Notes: a model not told the origin generated them from the letters alone. DNA of 64,000 nucleotides from Pantoea vagans (GCF_001506165.1 NZ_CP011427.1:806001-870000); one strand, 5' to 3'; shown: positions 36,207-45,485, numbered from the stretch's first letter. Numbers and translations: made by a program.

Positions 36207-36222
36207 AGATGTTCAGACGTCC
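36207..36222. promoter_or_regulatory. Tandem MetJ-like boxes at the mmuPM promoter
   Basis: AGATGTTC and AGACGTCC are two adjacent 8-mers; the second matches 7 of 8 positions of the met box AGACGTCT. Tandem boxes overlapping the transcript start would let MetJ-SAM repress S-methylmethionine use when methionine is plentiful. Confidence 0.65.
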
Positions 36223-36237
36223 ATACGGATAAAAATA

Positions 36238-37647
36238 ATGCAAACGCAGGAAACGCCTTCACAGGACAACTTCAAGCGCACCATGAAAGTGCGGCATCTG
36301 GTGATGCTGTCGCTGGGCGGTGTCATCGGTACCGGACTGTTCTTCAACACCGGCTATATCATTTCGACCACCGGGGCGGCCGGTACGCTGTTGGCCTACC
36401 TGATTGGTGCGCTGGTGGTGTGGTTGGTGATGGTGTGCCTTGGAGAACTGGCGGTGGCGATGCCGGAAACCGGTGCTTTCCACGTCTATGCGGCACGCTA
36501 TCTCAGCCCGGCGACCGGTTACACGGTGGCGTGGCTCTACTGGCTGACGTGGACCGTGGCGCTCGGTTCCAGCCTGACAGCGGCGGGATTCTGTATGCAG
36601 TACTGGTTCCCGACCACGCCTGTATGGCTGTGGTGTCTGGTGTTTTGTATTGCCATCTATCTGCTCAATATCGTCTCGACACGCTTCTTTGCGGAAGGGG
36701 AGTTCTGGTTCTCGATCATTAAAGTGATCACCATCATCGCCTTTATCATTCTCGGCGCGGGTGCCATGTTCGGCTTTATTCCGATGAAGGATGGCAGCGC
36801 GGCACCGGGTCTGCATAACCTGACGGCATCCGGTTGGCTGCCGCACGGCACCTTGCCGATTCTGATGACCATGGTGGCAGTGAACTTCGCTTTTTCTGGC
36901 ACCGAGTTGATTGGCATCGCCGCCGGAGAGACGGAACAGCCGCAGAAAGCGTTGCCGCTGGCGATTCGCACCACGGTCGCTCGTCTCATCATTTTCTTCA
37001 TTGGTACGGTATTCGTGCTTGCGGCACTGATTCCGATGGATCAGGCCGGCATCGTCAAAAGCCCGTTTGTGCTGGTGTTTGAAAAAATCGGTATTCCCTA
37101 TGCAGCGGATATCTTCAACTTCGTGATCCTCACCGCTATCCTCTCAGCGGCGAACTCCGGCCTTTACGCCTCGGGCCGCATGCTATGGTCACTGGCGAAT
37201 GAGAACACGCTGCCGCGCTGTTTTGCGCAGGTTAATCGTCGCGGTATTCCGGTGCTGGCGATCACCGTCAGTATGATTGGTGGCTTGCTGGCGCTGTTCT
37301 CCAGCGTGATCGCCCCCGATACCGTGTTCGTGGCACTCTCTGCGATCTCCGGCTTTGCCGTGGTGGCGGTGTGGCTCAGCATCTGTGCCTCGCATTATGT
37401 ATTCCGCCGTCGCCATCTGGCCGAAGGCGGTTCACTGCAGCAACTGGCCTATCGCGCGCCGTTGTATCCGCTGACACCGATTCTCGGCTTCCTGCTTTGT
37501 CTGCTGGCATGTGTAGGGTTGGCCTTCGATCCGTCACAGCGAATTGCGCTGTGGTGCGGCATTCCGTTTGTACTGTTCTGTTATGCCGCATACCATGTGA
37601 CGCATCGACGTAACCTGAAGGCCGAGGGGGCCAATAATGTCGCGTAA
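36238..37647 (+). CDS. mmuP: S-methylmethionine permease
   Basis: This 469-residue APC-superfamily amino acid transporter has twelve transmembrane segments. [26 protein letters not shown] (TM1 with the GxGxG unwound helix) and [25 protein letters not shown] (TM6 region) match E. coli MmuP almost exactly. It imports S-methyl-L-methionine, a plant-abundant sulfur compound, so its presence fits a plant-associated lifestyle. It overlaps mmuM by 11 bp in an operon. Confidence 0.95.
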   Translation: MQTQETPSQDNFKRTMKVRHLVMLSLGGVIGTGLFFNTGYIISTTGAAGTLLAYLIGALVVWLVMVCLGELAVAMPETGAFHVYAARYLSPATGYTVAWLYWLTWTVALGSSLTAAGFCMQYWFPTTPVWLWCLVFCIAIYLLNIVSTRFFAEGEFWFSIIKVITIIAFIILGAGAMFGFIPMKDGSAAPGLHNLTASGWLPHGTLPILMTMVAVNFAFSGTELIGIAAGETEQPQKALPLAIRTTVARLIIFFIGTVFVLAALIPMDQAGIVKSPFVLVFEKIGIPYAADIFNFVILTAILSAANSGLYASGRMLWSLANENTLPRCFAQVNRRGIPVLAITVSMIGGLLALFSSVIAPDTVFVALSAISGFAVVAVWLSICASHYVFRRRHLAEGGSLQQLAYRAPLYPLTPILGFLLCLLACVGLAFDPSQRIALWCGIPFVLFCYAAYHVTHRRNLKAEGANNVA

Positions 37648-38572
37648 TCCTGTGGCAGAAGCGTTAACTCAACATGACACGCTGATTTTAGACGGCGCAC
37701 TGGCAACCGAACTGGAAGCGCGTGGCTGCAATCTGGCTGATGCGTTATGGTCTGCCAAAGTGCTGGTGGAAAACCCTGAGCTGATTTATCAGGTGCATCA
37801 TGACTACTTTGCTGCAGGTGCCAACGTGGCGATCACTGCCAGCTATCAGGCCACCCCGCAAGGATTTGCGGCGCGTGGCCTGGATGAAGCCCAGTCTCTG
37901 GATCTCATTACTCAAAGCGTCAAGCTGGCACAGCGTGCGCGTGATGATTACCGGGCTACATCAGGCAGTGAAGCCGCGTTGCTGGTGGCCGGTTCGGTAG
38001 GACCTTACGGTGCCTACCTCGCAAATGGTGCCGAGTACCGTGGCGATTACGCGCTGCCAGAAGCGGAGATGAAAGCCTTCCACCGTCCACGGGTCAAAGC
38101 CTTACTGGATGCGGGTGTGGATCTGCTGGCCTGTGAAACCTTACCGTCGTTTGCAGAAGCGCAAGCGCTGGTGAGTTTGCTGGCAGAGTTCCCCGACAGC
38201 AGCGCCTGGTTCTCGTTTACGCTGCGCGATGCGCAACATATCAGTGATGGCACGCCGCTGAGCCAGGTGGCCGAGCTGGTCAATGCTGCGCCACAAGTGG
38301 TGGCGATTGGCATCAACTGCGTGGCACTGGAGAGCGTGACGCCGGCACTGCAAACTTTGCAGGCGCTGTGTGGCAAGCCGTTGCTGGTCTATCCCAACTC
38401 TGGCGAGCAGTACGATGCCAGCAGCAAAACCTGGCATTCGGCACCGTCGGGTTGCACGCTAGAGGATAAATTCCCCGAGTGGCAACAGGCGGGCGCACGC
38501 TTGATTGGCGGCTGCTGCCGTACCACACCGCAGGATATCGCGGCGATTGCCGCCTGTTGTCAACCGCAATAA
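37637..38572 (+). CDS. mmuM: Homocysteine S-methyltransferase
   Basis: This 311-residue zinc enzyme transfers the methyl group of S-methylmethionine (or SAM) to homocysteine, giving methionine. The TIM-barrel start [26 protein letters not shown] and the zinc ligands in GINCVA and [13 protein letters not shown] are present. It is translationally coupled to mmuP. A short untranslated stretch of about 96 bp follows with no clear terminator. Confidence 0.96.
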   Translation: MSRNPVAEALTQHDTLILDGALATELEARGCNLADALWSAKVLVENPELIYQVHHDYFAAGANVAITASYQATPQGFAARGLDEAQSLDLITQSVKLAQRARDDYRATSGSEAALLVAGSVGPYGAYLANGAEYRGDYALPEAEMKAFHRPRVKALLDAGVDLLACETLPSFAEAQALVSLLAEFPDSSAWFSFTLRDAQHISDGTPLSQVAELVNAAPQVVAIGINCVALESVTPALQTLQALCGKPLLVYPNSGEQYDASSKTWHSAPSGCTLEDKFPEWQQAGARLIGGCCRTTPQDIAAIAACCQPQ

Positions 38573-38668
38573 AGACCAGAAAAGCAGCATTGATAGCGCG
38601 ATTGAGGCGAGTGAAAAGCGGAATAGGGCAGTTTAGACTGTCCTATCTGATGCTAAAGCGGACCTGCT

Positions 38669-39091
38669 ATGAACCTGCGACACCTTCTTCCTGCCACTGC
38701 GCTGCTGCTGAGCGGCTGTGCCACTATTGTGGGCACGGAAACGCAGCCGGTAAAAATTGACTCTGTGCCGCAGGGCGCGCGCTTCACCGTGCAGGATGAG
38801 ACGGGACGCGCCGTGGCACAGGGCTATACGCCACAAACCGTCGAGCTGGCAAAATCCACCGGCAACTACTTCGGTAAGAAACACTATCAGGTGATGCTGG
38901 AGAGCCCAGGCTATGTGCCGGTGACGCTGCCGATCGAGGCCAGTGCCAACCTGTGGTATCTGCTGGGTAATATTCCTCTGCTGGGCTTCCCCGGCTGGTT
39001 GCTGGTCGATCCGTTCTATGGCGGCATGTACGACCTGAAACCTGAACATCCGCAGCCACGTTTGAACGTGGTGGGTGCGCGCGGCGGTTAA
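38669..39091 (+). CDS. Putative lipoprotein, uncharacterised
   Basis: This 140-residue protein has a lipobox (LLLSGCATIVGTETQPV, Cys 17), so it is probably a lipoprotein. The mature part has a PEGA-like beta segment (VKIDSVPQGARFTVQDETGRAVAQGYTPQTVEL) and a hydrophobic stretch (ANLWYLLGNIPLLGFPGWLLVDPFYGGMYDL). It is a recognisable type of small cell-envelope lipoprotein with the CATIVxGT start, but no function is known. The Shine-Dalgarno is weak. It stands alone between mmuM and a repeat-rich region. Confidence 0.72.
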   Translation: MNLRHLLPATALLLSGCATIVGTETQPVKIDSVPQGARFTVQDETGRAVAQGYTPQTVELAKSTGNYFGKKHYQVMLESPGYVPVTLPIEASANLWYLLGNIPLLGFPGWLLVDPFYGGMYDLKPEHPQPRLNVVGARGG

Positions 39092-39104
39092 ATCCTCATC
39101 GGAC

Positions 39105-39230
39105 CGTAGCGGCGTGATTTATCACGCTTGTTTGGGCTTCATACATTGCTGACCGATGCGCAATAAATTGCGCCGCAACGATGAAACGCTGACCGGTGCG
39201 CGCCGCTATGACTAAACGGTGGCGCACCAG
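39105..39230. repeat. Palindromic intergenic repeat cluster (GTAGCGGCG...CGCCGC family), copy 1
   Basis: GTAGCGGCGTGATTTATCACGC (as two halves GTAGCGGCG and TGATTTATCACGC), then GCGCAATAAATTGCGCCGC, GCGCGCCGC and GGTGGCGCACC form nested dyads. The same family recurs at 42016-42085. These are non-coding, REP-like elements that bracket the ABC operon between them. Confidence 0.7.
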
Positions 39231-39250
39231 CATGACCAAACTTCCCGCTA

Positions 39251-39275
39251 TTGATGCACCGCTCCGGTGCATCAA
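39251..39275. repeat. Perfect 10-bp inverted repeat
   Basis: TTGATGCACC and GGTGCATCAA are perfect complements around GCTCC. There is no T-run, so it is not a classical terminator. It may be part of the adjoining repeat cluster. Confidence 0.6.
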
Positions 39276-39324
39276 CCCACGACACCACCGCACCACCTCT
39301 GGCTTTACTGTTCTGGCACAGGCA

Positions 39325-39355
39325 TTGCTTGGCTTGTATAGATAAGACTATACAA
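39325..39355 (+). promoter_or_regulatory. Promoter with overlapping inverted-repeat operator, upstream of the ABC binding protein
   Basis: TTGCTT (39325-39330) and TATACA (39349-39354), spacer 18 bp, form a plausible promoter. The dyad TTGTATAG (39334-39341) / CTATACAA (39348-39355) overlaps spacer and -10, as expected for a repressor operator. No regulator gene lies adjacent. Confidence 0.5.
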
Positions 39356-39391
39356 CCGTTGTTTTTCATCACCTTTTATCAGGAGTGGAAG

Positions 39392-40351
39392 ATGGGCAAG
39401 CCAGTGCAACATGTTGTTCGTGTGTTAACCGCAGCGGTACTTTGCGCCAGTGCTTTGGGTGCGCAAGCCGCTGACACCAAAATCGCTATCGGTATCTCCG
39501 GCTGGACCGGTTTTGCCCCGCTAACGCTGGCGGATAAGGCCGGGATCTTCAAAAAGCATGGTCTTGATGTCGATGTGAAAATGATCCCGCAAAGCAGCCG
39601 ACATCTGGCAGTGGCCTCCGGCACCATCCAGTGTGCTGCAACCACTGTGGAAACTTACATCTCCTGGAACGCGGCAGGCGTGCCGATCAAGCAGATCGTC
39701 CAGCTGGACAAATCCTACGGCGCGGATGGCCTCGCCACGCGCAGTGACATCACCAGCATCAAAGATCTGAAAGGCAAAACCATCGCGGTGGATGCACCGG
39801 GTACCTCGCCTTACTTCTTGCTGGCGTGGATGCTGGATAAAAACGGCATGACGATGAAAGACGTGCGTCTGGCCACCATGGCGCCACAGGCGGCTGCGCA
39901 ATCCTTCGCGGCGGGTCAGAACGACGCGGCGGTCACCTATGAACCCTATTTATCGGTGATCCGCAATCAACCCAAGGCGGGGAAAATCCTCGCCACCACG
40001 CTGGATTATCCGATGGTGATGGACACGCTGGGTTGTACGCCGACCTTCCTGAAAGCGCACCCGGACGCCGCCAAAGCGCTGGTGGCCAGCTATTTCGATG
40101 CGCTGGAAATGATCAAACAGCAGCCTGACAAGTCCAACGAAATCATGGGGGCTGCGGTGAAATCCACCGGCAAAGAGTTTGCCGAATCAGCCAGTTTCTT
40201 GCGCTGGCAGGGGCCAGAGGAGAACAAAAAGTTCTTTAACGGTGAGATTGAAACCTTTAGCGATGAAGCGGGCAAACTGCTGCTGCGCGCGGGTGTGATC
40301 AAGAAAATGCCAGACGTGAAAAGCTTGTACGACGCCAGCTTCGTGCAGTAA
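39392..40351 (+). CDS. NitT/TauT-type ABC transporter substrate-binding protein
   Basis: This 319-residue periplasmic protein has a Sec signal peptide (VLTAAVLCASALGAQA/ADTK). The mature protein has the SsuA/TauA/NMT1-like pattern: IAIGISGWTGFAPLTLADKAGIFKKHGLDVDV, SGTIQCAATTVETYISW and DLKGKTIAVDAPGTSPYFLL. Substrates of this family include sulfonates, nitrate, taurine, pyrimidine precursors and others; none can be assigned from sequence. An AGGAGTGGAAG ribosome site fixes the start. It is the first gene of a three-gene operon. Confidence 0.88.
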   Translation: MGKPVQHVVRVLTAAVLCASALGAQAADTKIAIGISGWTGFAPLTLADKAGIFKKHGLDVDVKMIPQSSRHLAVASGTIQCAATTVETYISWNAAGVPIKQIVQLDKSYGADGLATRSDITSIKDLKGKTIAVDAPGTSPYFLLAWMLDKNGMTMKDVRLATMAPQAAAQSFAAGQNDAAVTYEPYLSVIRNQPKAGKILATTLDYPMVMDTLGCTPTFLKAHPDAAKALVASYFDALEMIKQQPDKSNEIMGAAVKSTGKEFAESASFLRWQGPEENKKFFNGEIETFSDEAGKLLLRAGVIKKMPDVKSLYDASFVQ

Positions 40352-40371
40352 GCAGGAGAAAGGAGATGGAG

Positions 40372-41217
40372 ATGAGCAAAAGCCAACCGGTAAGCCCGCC
40401 TGCGTCACTGCCCGATGCGCCCACGCGCTGGCATAACCCGTTAATGGTGCCGCTGAAAGCCATTTCGCTGCGCTTGCGTATCGCGCTCGGCGTGGCGTTC
40501 TTTGTGCTGTTCATCGCGGTGTGGACGCTGGTGACGCTGGGCGGCATGGTATCGCCCACGTTTCTGGCGGATCCACTTACCATGCTGCAGCAGGGCGTGG
40601 TGCTGTTCACCGAGTACAACTTCTCGTTGGATATCGGCATGACGGTGATGCGCGTGCTGGCCGGCTTCTTACTGGCCGCGATAATTGGTGTGCCGCTGGG
40701 CATCATGATGGGTGCCTATAAAACCTGGGAAGCGTTTCTCGAACCCTTCGTCTCCTTTTGCCGTTACTTACCGGCTTCGGCATTTGTGCCGTTGCTGATC
40801 TTGTGGGCCGGTATTGGTGAAACGCAGAAGATTTTGGTGATCTTTATCGGCTCATTCTTCCAGATCGTTTTAATGGTAGCGGTGACCGTCAGCGGTGCGC
40901 GGCGCGATCTGGTTGAAGCCGCCTACACGCTGGGATGCAGCAACCGTTCGATCGTGCGCCGCGTGCTGATACCGGGCGCGGCACCGGGCATTGCCGAACT
41001 GCTGCGCTTAGTGCTGGGTTGGGCGTGGACCTATGTGATCGTCGCTGAGTTGATCGGATCGGAGAGTGGTATTGGCCATATGATCGTCGATAGCCAGGCG
41101 CTGCTTAACACCGGGCAGATCATTTTCGGCATCATTGTGATTGGCTGCATTGGCCTGATCTCCGACTATCTGTTCAAAGTGCTCAACCGGCGCTTATTTG
41201 CATGGAGTACCTTGTGA
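40372..41217 (+). CDS. NitT/TauT-type ABC transporter permease
   Basis: This protein of 281 residues has about six transmembrane segments and the BPD EAA loop VEAAYTLGCSNRSIVRRVLIPGAAPGIAELLR. GWAWTYVIVAELIGSESGIGHMIVDSQ is typical of SsuC/TauC permeases. The second ATG (40372) is preferred because the first abuts the AGGAG ribosome site. The stop overlaps the next start as TGATG. Confidence 0.88.
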   Translation: MSKSQPVSPPASLPDAPTRWHNPLMVPLKAISLRLRIALGVAFFVLFIAVWTLVTLGGMVSPTFLADPLTMLQQGVVLFTEYNFSLDIGMTVMRVLAGFLLAAIIGVPLGIMMGAYKTWEAFLEPFVSFCRYLPASAFVPLLILWAGIGETQKILVIFIGSFFQIVLMVAVTVSGARRDLVEAAYTLGCSNRSIVRRVLIPGAAPGIAELLRLVLGWAWTYVIVAELIGSESGIGHMIVDSQALLNTGQIIFGIIVIGCIGLISDYLFKVLNRRLFAWSTL

Positions 41218-42002
41218 TGAAGCACAGCAAACTTAACGTTCGCGGTGTCGAACGCATTTTTACCGGGCCGAAAGGTGAGCAAACGCAGGCGCTGCAACCG
41301 ATCCACTATCAGGTGGAGGAGAATGATTTCATCACCATTCTCGGGCCATCGGGCTGCGGCAAATCTACGCTGCTACGCATCATCGCTGGTTTGGATACGC
41401 CAACGCGCGGGGAAATCTGGCTGGACGGCAAGAGCGTGGAGGGGCCGGGGGCCGATCGCGGCATGGTGTTCCAGAGCTACACCTTGTTCCCGTGGCTGAC
41501 GGTGGAAGAGAACATCCGCTTTGGTTTGCAGGAGCGCGGTCTCAGTGCGGCACAGCAGAAAGAGCGCAGCGATTATTACATCCAGCAAGTGGGATTACGT
41601 GGTTTTGCCCAGCACTATCCGCGTCAGCTCTCTGGCGGGATGCAACAACGTACCGCGATAGCCCGTGCGCTGGCCAACGATCCCAAAGTGCTGTTGATGG
41701 ATGAACCCTTTGGCGCGCTGGATAACCAAACGCGCGTGATGATGCAGGAACTGTTGCTGTCCGTGTGGGAGCAGTCGCGCAAAACCGTATTGTTTGTGAC
41801 GCATGACATTGATGAAGCGATTTTCATGGCGAACAAAGTGGCGATATTCAGCGCGCGCCCTGGCCGCATCAAACAGGAAGTGGCGGTGAATTTTAACGCG
41901 CAGCGGGATTACACCATTAAAACGTCACCAGAATTTATGACGCTCAAAGCCGAAGTCACCGAATCGATTCGCAGCGAAACGCTGCAGGCGATGGCGCATT
42001 AA
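41217..42002 (+). CDS. NitT/TauT-type ABC transporter ATPase
   Basis: This 261-residue ATPase has Walker A LGPSGCGKSTLLRIIAGL, the signature QLSGGMQQRTAIARAL and Walker B VLLMDEPFGALDNQTR, with a conserved H-loop VTHDIDEAIFMA. It is the SsuB/TauB/NrtD-like partner of the preceding permease and is translationally coupled to it. The operon ends just before a palindromic repeat. Confidence 0.9.
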   Translation: MKHSKLNVRGVERIFTGPKGEQTQALQPIHYQVEENDFITILGPSGCGKSTLLRIIAGLDTPTRGEIWLDGKSVEGPGADRGMVFQSYTLFPWLTVEENIRFGLQERGLSAAQQKERSDYYIQQVGLRGFAQHYPRQLSGGMQQRTAIARALANDPKVLLMDEPFGALDNQTRVMMQELLLSVWEQSRKTVLFVTHDIDEAIFMANKVAIFSARPGRIKQEVAVNFNAQRDYTIKTSPEFMTLKAEVTESIRSETLQAMAH

Positions 42003-42015
42003 ACGGGGATAAAAT

Positions 42016-42085
42016 GTGTAGCGGCGCAATGTATTGCGCATTGGTAAGCCATGTCGACATGCGCGATAAATCGCGCCGCTACGAT
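42016..42085. repeat. Palindromic intergenic repeat, copy 2
   Basis: TGTAGCGGCGCAATGTATTGC at the left and GCGATAAATCGCGCCGCTACG at the right form a long dyad with outer arms GTAGCGGCGC / GCGCCGCTAC. It sits between the convergent ATPase genes and may serve as a bidirectional transcript end. Confidence 0.75.
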
Positions 42086-42097
42086 TGGAGGATGGGG

Positions 42098-42763
42098 TTA
42101 AGCCACTATTCGGCCCTGCGCCATATGCGCCGCACGGTCGCACATATGATCGATCACATCGGGATCGTGGCTCACCAGCACCATGGTCAATCCATCATTC
42201 TGCTTCAGATCGTTCAACAGGTTGAGGATCTCCGCCTGCACCGACATATCCAGCGCTGAGGTTGGCTCATCGAGCAGTAGGATCTTCGGCTCCAGCAGCA
42301 GCGCGCGTACTATCGCCACACGTTGCCGCTGTCCACCAGAGAGCTGATGCGGATAGCGATCCGCCAACGCCGGATCCAAACCCACATGGCGGAAGCCGTC
42401 ATTAATGCGATCGTCGATATTGTCGCGCTTCAGCATTTTCAGCGGTTCTGCCAGGGTACGGCGCAGGCGATGACGCGGATGCAGCGAGGCATAAGGGTCC
42501 TGAAACACCATCTGCACATCACGGCGCAGTGGACCGGTAAAGGCTTTACCCGGTTGCACTGCGGTGCCTGCCAGCTGCATCGTGCCGCTCCAGAAGGGAT
42601 TCAACCCGGCCATCACCCACAGCAGCGATGACTTGCCACAACCCGAAGGCCCAACCAGACCAAAACATTCACCCGGCGCAACCTGCAGCGAAACATCATG
42701 CACCACGGTACGCAGCTCGTAGCCCTGTTTGTGGGACACGCTGAGGTGGCTTAACTCAATCAT
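42098..42763 (-). CDS. Peptide/nickel-type ABC transporter ATPase (DppF/NikE-like)
   Basis: This 221-residue ATPase has Walker A VGPSGCGKSSLLWVMAGL, signature QLSGGQRQRVAIVRAL and Walker B ILLLDEPTSALDMSV. It is shorter than OppF/DppF (about 330) and lacks their C-terminal oligopeptide/dipeptide extension, so it looks more like NikE. The start at 42763 overlaps the previous gene by 8 bp. It is the last gene of a five-gene importer operon. Confidence 0.87.
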   Translation of the reverse strand: MIELSHLSVSHKQGYELRTVVHDVSLQVAPGECFGLVGPSGCGKSSLLWVMAGLNPFWSGTMQLAGTAVQPGKAFTGPLRRDVQMVFQDPYASLHPRHRLRRTLAEPLKMLKRDNIDDRINDGFRHVGLDPALADRYPHQLSGGQRQRVAIVRALLLEPKILLLDEPTSALDMSVQAEILNLLNDLKQNDGLTMVLVSHDPDVIDHMCDRAAHMAQGRIVA

Positions 42764-43589
42764 CACTCTTCTCCAGCGATGCACGATCCAACACCGGCAG
42801 ACGTTCGCCGTGTGTCGCTTTGCTGGGACGACACGCCCACAGTGTGCGGGTGTAGGGATGGGTGGCATGAGCAAGCTGCGCTGCAGGCAAGGTATCCAGC
42901 AGGCGGCCCTTATACATCACCATCACCCGATCGCAGTGTTCGGAAACCTGCTGCAGATCGTGGCTGATCAGCAGCAACCCCATATTGCGCTGCTCGACCA
43001 ACCGACGGATCAGCGCCAGCACCTGATCGCGCATCGCGTGATCGAGCGCTGAAGTCGGTTCATCGGCAATCAGCAGATCGGGATCGGTGATCAGCGCAAT
43101 CGCCAGCATCACGCGTTGCCCCATACCGCCAGAGAGTTGATGAGGATAGCGTTTCATCAACTGGCGCGGCTCGGGAAGACCGACCGCCTCCAGCATCTCG
43201 CACACTTTGGCTTTGCGTTCGGCTCGGCTCATTTTGCGGTGCAGCACCAGCGGCTCTTCCACCTGCCAGCCGATGGTGCGCGTCGGATTCAGCGCGTATT
43301 TCGGGTCCTGCATCACCATCGCCACTTTGCCACCGCGCAGGGTGATCCAGTCACGTTCACTCAGTGACAGCGCATCAGCTCCCGCCACCTGCAAACAATC
43401 GGCTTGCAGATGCAGAGCGGGTGACAGCAAACCCATCAGTGAGCGGGCGGTGAGTGATTTGCCGGAACCGGATTCACCGACCAGCGCCACGCGCTCACGG
43501 CCAATCTGGAAAGCGATATTATCCACCAGCAGTGCATCCTTGCTGCGGATGGTCAGCCCTTGGACATCAATTAACAGATCATTTGGCAT
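42756..43589 (-). CDS. Peptide/nickel-type ABC transporter ATPase (DppD/NikD-like)
   Basis: This 277-residue ATPase has Walker A VGESGSGKSLTARSLMGLL, signature QLSGGMGQRVMLAIAL and Walker B LLIADEPTSALDHAM. The end of the oligopeptide/dipeptide transporter C-terminal domain, THPYTRTLWACRPS, is visible. The ATG at 43589 overlaps the permease stop by 11 bp. Confidence 0.88.
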   Translation of the reverse strand: MPNDLLIDVQGLTIRSKDALLVDNIAFQIGRERVALVGESGSGKSLTARSLMGLLSPALHLQADCLQVAGADALSLSERDWITLRGGKVAMVMQDPKYALNPTRTIGWQVEEPLVLHRKMSRAERKAKVCEMLEAVGLPEPRQLMKRYPHQLSGGMGQRVMLAIALITDPDLLIADEPTSALDHAMRDQVLALIRRLVEQRNMGLLLISHDLQQVSEHCDRVMVMYKGRLLDTLPAAQLAHATHPYTRTLWACRPSKATHGERLPVLDRASLEKSDD

Positions 43590-44436
43590 GACGAGTATCC
43601 AGTCGGTCGCGCAGGCCATCGCCTGTCAGGTTAAACGCCAGGCTGGCAAACAGAATCGCACCGCCAGGTGCGGCGGCTACCCACCACTGATCGAAAATCA
43701 CTTTACTGCCTTCCGCGACCATTGAACCCCATTCGGCCGTCGGCGGTTGCACGCCCATGCCGAGGAAGCCCAGACCGGCTGCGGAAAGAATGATGCCACC
43801 CAGACTCAGTGCGGCGCGCACCACGGCTGTCGGTAAACACAGCGGTAAAATGTGGCCGAACATCAGGCGCAGACCGGTAATGCCCTGCATGCGTGCGGCA
43901 GCCAGATAATCACTGCGGCGTAACGCCAGGGTTTCAGCACGTGCCTGGCGGGCAAATGGCGGCCAGCTGGTTAGCGCCAGCGCCAGCGCGCCGTTCATCA
44001 ATCCCGGACCGAGCATGGCAACCAGCGCCAGGGCGATAACCAGATTCGGCAGTGACAGGAAGATATCGGTGATGCGCATCAGCACGCGCTCGGTCCAGCC
44101 GCCGACATAGCCCGCCGTGATGCCAACCAGCAGGCCAACCGGAATGGTCAGCAGCAGAATCAGCGACACCAGCAGCAGCGTCGGCCGCGCGCCGTAGATC
44201 ACGCGGGACAATAAATCACGGCCAAAGCCATCGGTACCGAACCAGTGCACGGCAGAAGGGGACTGCAAGCGCTGGGCAATCACCTGCGCGTTAGGATCGA
44301 ACGGGGCCAGCAGCGGGGCAAACAGCGCCATCGCCACCACAATCAACACCAGCGTCAAGCCAATGGTAAGTGAGGTGACGCGTGCGCGGCGGCGGGGTGG
44401 CCGCACGGTTTCCAGTTCAGAGAGTTGTTGAGTCAT
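43579..44436 (-). CDS. Peptide/nickel-type ABC transporter permease (DppC/NikC-like)
   Basis: This 285-residue inner-membrane permease has the N-terminal DppC helix (LTIGLTLVLIVVAMALFAPLLAPFDPN), the HWFGTDGFGRDLLSRVIYGARPTL signature and the EAA loop DYLAAARMQGITGLRLMFGHILPLCLP. It starts by overlapping the upstream permease by 4 bp (ATGA). Confidence 0.88.
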   Translation of the reverse strand: MTQQLSELETVRPPRRRARVTSLTIGLTLVLIVVAMALFAPLLAPFDPNAQVIAQRLQSPSAVHWFGTDGFGRDLLSRVIYGARPTLLLVSLILLLTIPVGLLVGITAGYVGGWTERVLMRITDIFLSLPNLVIALALVAMLGPGLMNGALALALTSWPPFARQARAETLALRRSDYLAAARMQGITGLRLMFGHILPLCLPTAVVRAALSLGGIILSAAGLGFLGMGVQPPTAEWGSMVAEGSKVIFDQWWVAAAPGGAILFASLAFNLTGDGLRDRLDTRHAK

Positions 44437-45485
44437 CGGGTTCTCGGATCGGTTAACCAGGTTAAGGCATCGGCCACGGCGTTAAGCAGAATAAAGCAGC
44501 TGCCAATCAGCAGGGTCGAGCCGAGAATCGCGGGTGTATCCGAGGAAAACAGCGCGTTCGTCATGTAGCGTCCAACACCTGGCCAGGCAAATACCGTTTC
44601 GGTTAACACTGAGCCTTCCAGCAGTGTGGCGTACGAGAGGGCGATGACGGTGATCAGCGTGCCAAGGACGTTGGGAAAGATATGGCGTAACAGGATGCGA
44701 GTGCGGCCTGCGCCTTTTGCGCGCGCCAGAATCACATACTCCTTGCTGCTCTCTTCCAGCAGCGCCGCGCGCAGTAGGCGCGTAATGCCGGCCATCGCCA
44801 GCAGACCGAGGATCACCACCGGCAGCCACAGGTGCGCAATCGCATTGCGGAACATTTCAGGATCGCCAGACAGCCAGCTATCGATCAGCACAAAGCCGGT
44901 TTTCGGCTCCAGCGTGTAGATCCAGATATCATCCAGCTGTCCCGGTCCAGCAGACCAGTGCAGCACCGCGTAAAACAGCAGCAGACCGAGCAGGCCCAAC
45001 CAGAACACCGGTACTGAATAGCCGAGCAGTGAAATAAAACGCGCCACGTTATCAATGACGCTACCCGGCTTCCACGCCGCCAGCAGCGCCAGCGTAATGC
45101 CAAACACGGCGGCAAAGATCATCGCGCAAGTGGCCAGTTCGATAGTGGCTGGAAAGGTGCGCATCAAATCCGCGCTCACCGGCTGATTGGTGAGATGCGA
45201 AAGCCCTAAGTTGCCCTGGGCCAGATGGCTGATATAGCGCCAGAACTGTACCAGTACCGGCTGATCGAGACCGAGATCGTGACGCACCTGCGCATAAGTT
45301 GCTTCGCTGGCGTGATCGCCCGCGATTTGCTGTACCGGATCGACCGGCGACAGGTGCGACAACATGAAAGTGAACGCTAACAAACCTACCAGCGTCACCA
45401 GCAGTGATAACACACTGGTGAGCAGGCGGCTAAAGCGTTGCCAGAGCGGCCGGGCGAACCCGGCCTGTGAAGCAGACACTGCCAT
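44433..45485 (-). CDS. Peptide/nickel-type ABC transporter permease (DppB/NikB-like)
   Basis: This 350-residue permease has the DppB N-terminus with FMLSHLSPVDPVQQIAGDHASEATYAQVRHDLGLDQPVLVQFWRYI-type sequence. The EAA loop EYVILARAKGAGRTRILLRHIFPNVLGTLI and the segment ETVFAWPGVGRYMTNALFSSDTPAILG follow. Its start shares one base with the binding-protein stop (TAATG). Confidence 0.88.
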   Translation of the reverse strand: MAVSASQAGFARPLWQRFSRLLTSVLSLLVTLVGLLAFTFMLSHLSPVDPVQQIAGDHASEATYAQVRHDLGLDQPVLVQFWRYISHLAQGNLGLSHLTNQPVSADLMRTFPATIELATCAMIFAAVFGITLALLAAWKPGSVIDNVARFISLLGYSVPVFWLGLLGLLLFYAVLHWSAGPGQLDDIWIYTLEPKTGFVLIDSWLSGDPEMFRNAIAHLWLPVVILGLLAMAGITRLLRAALLEESSKEYVILARAKGAGRTRILLRHIFPNVLGTLITVIALSYATLLEGSVLTETVFAWPGVGRYMTNALFSSDTPAILGSTLLIGSCFILLNAVADALTWLTDPRTR

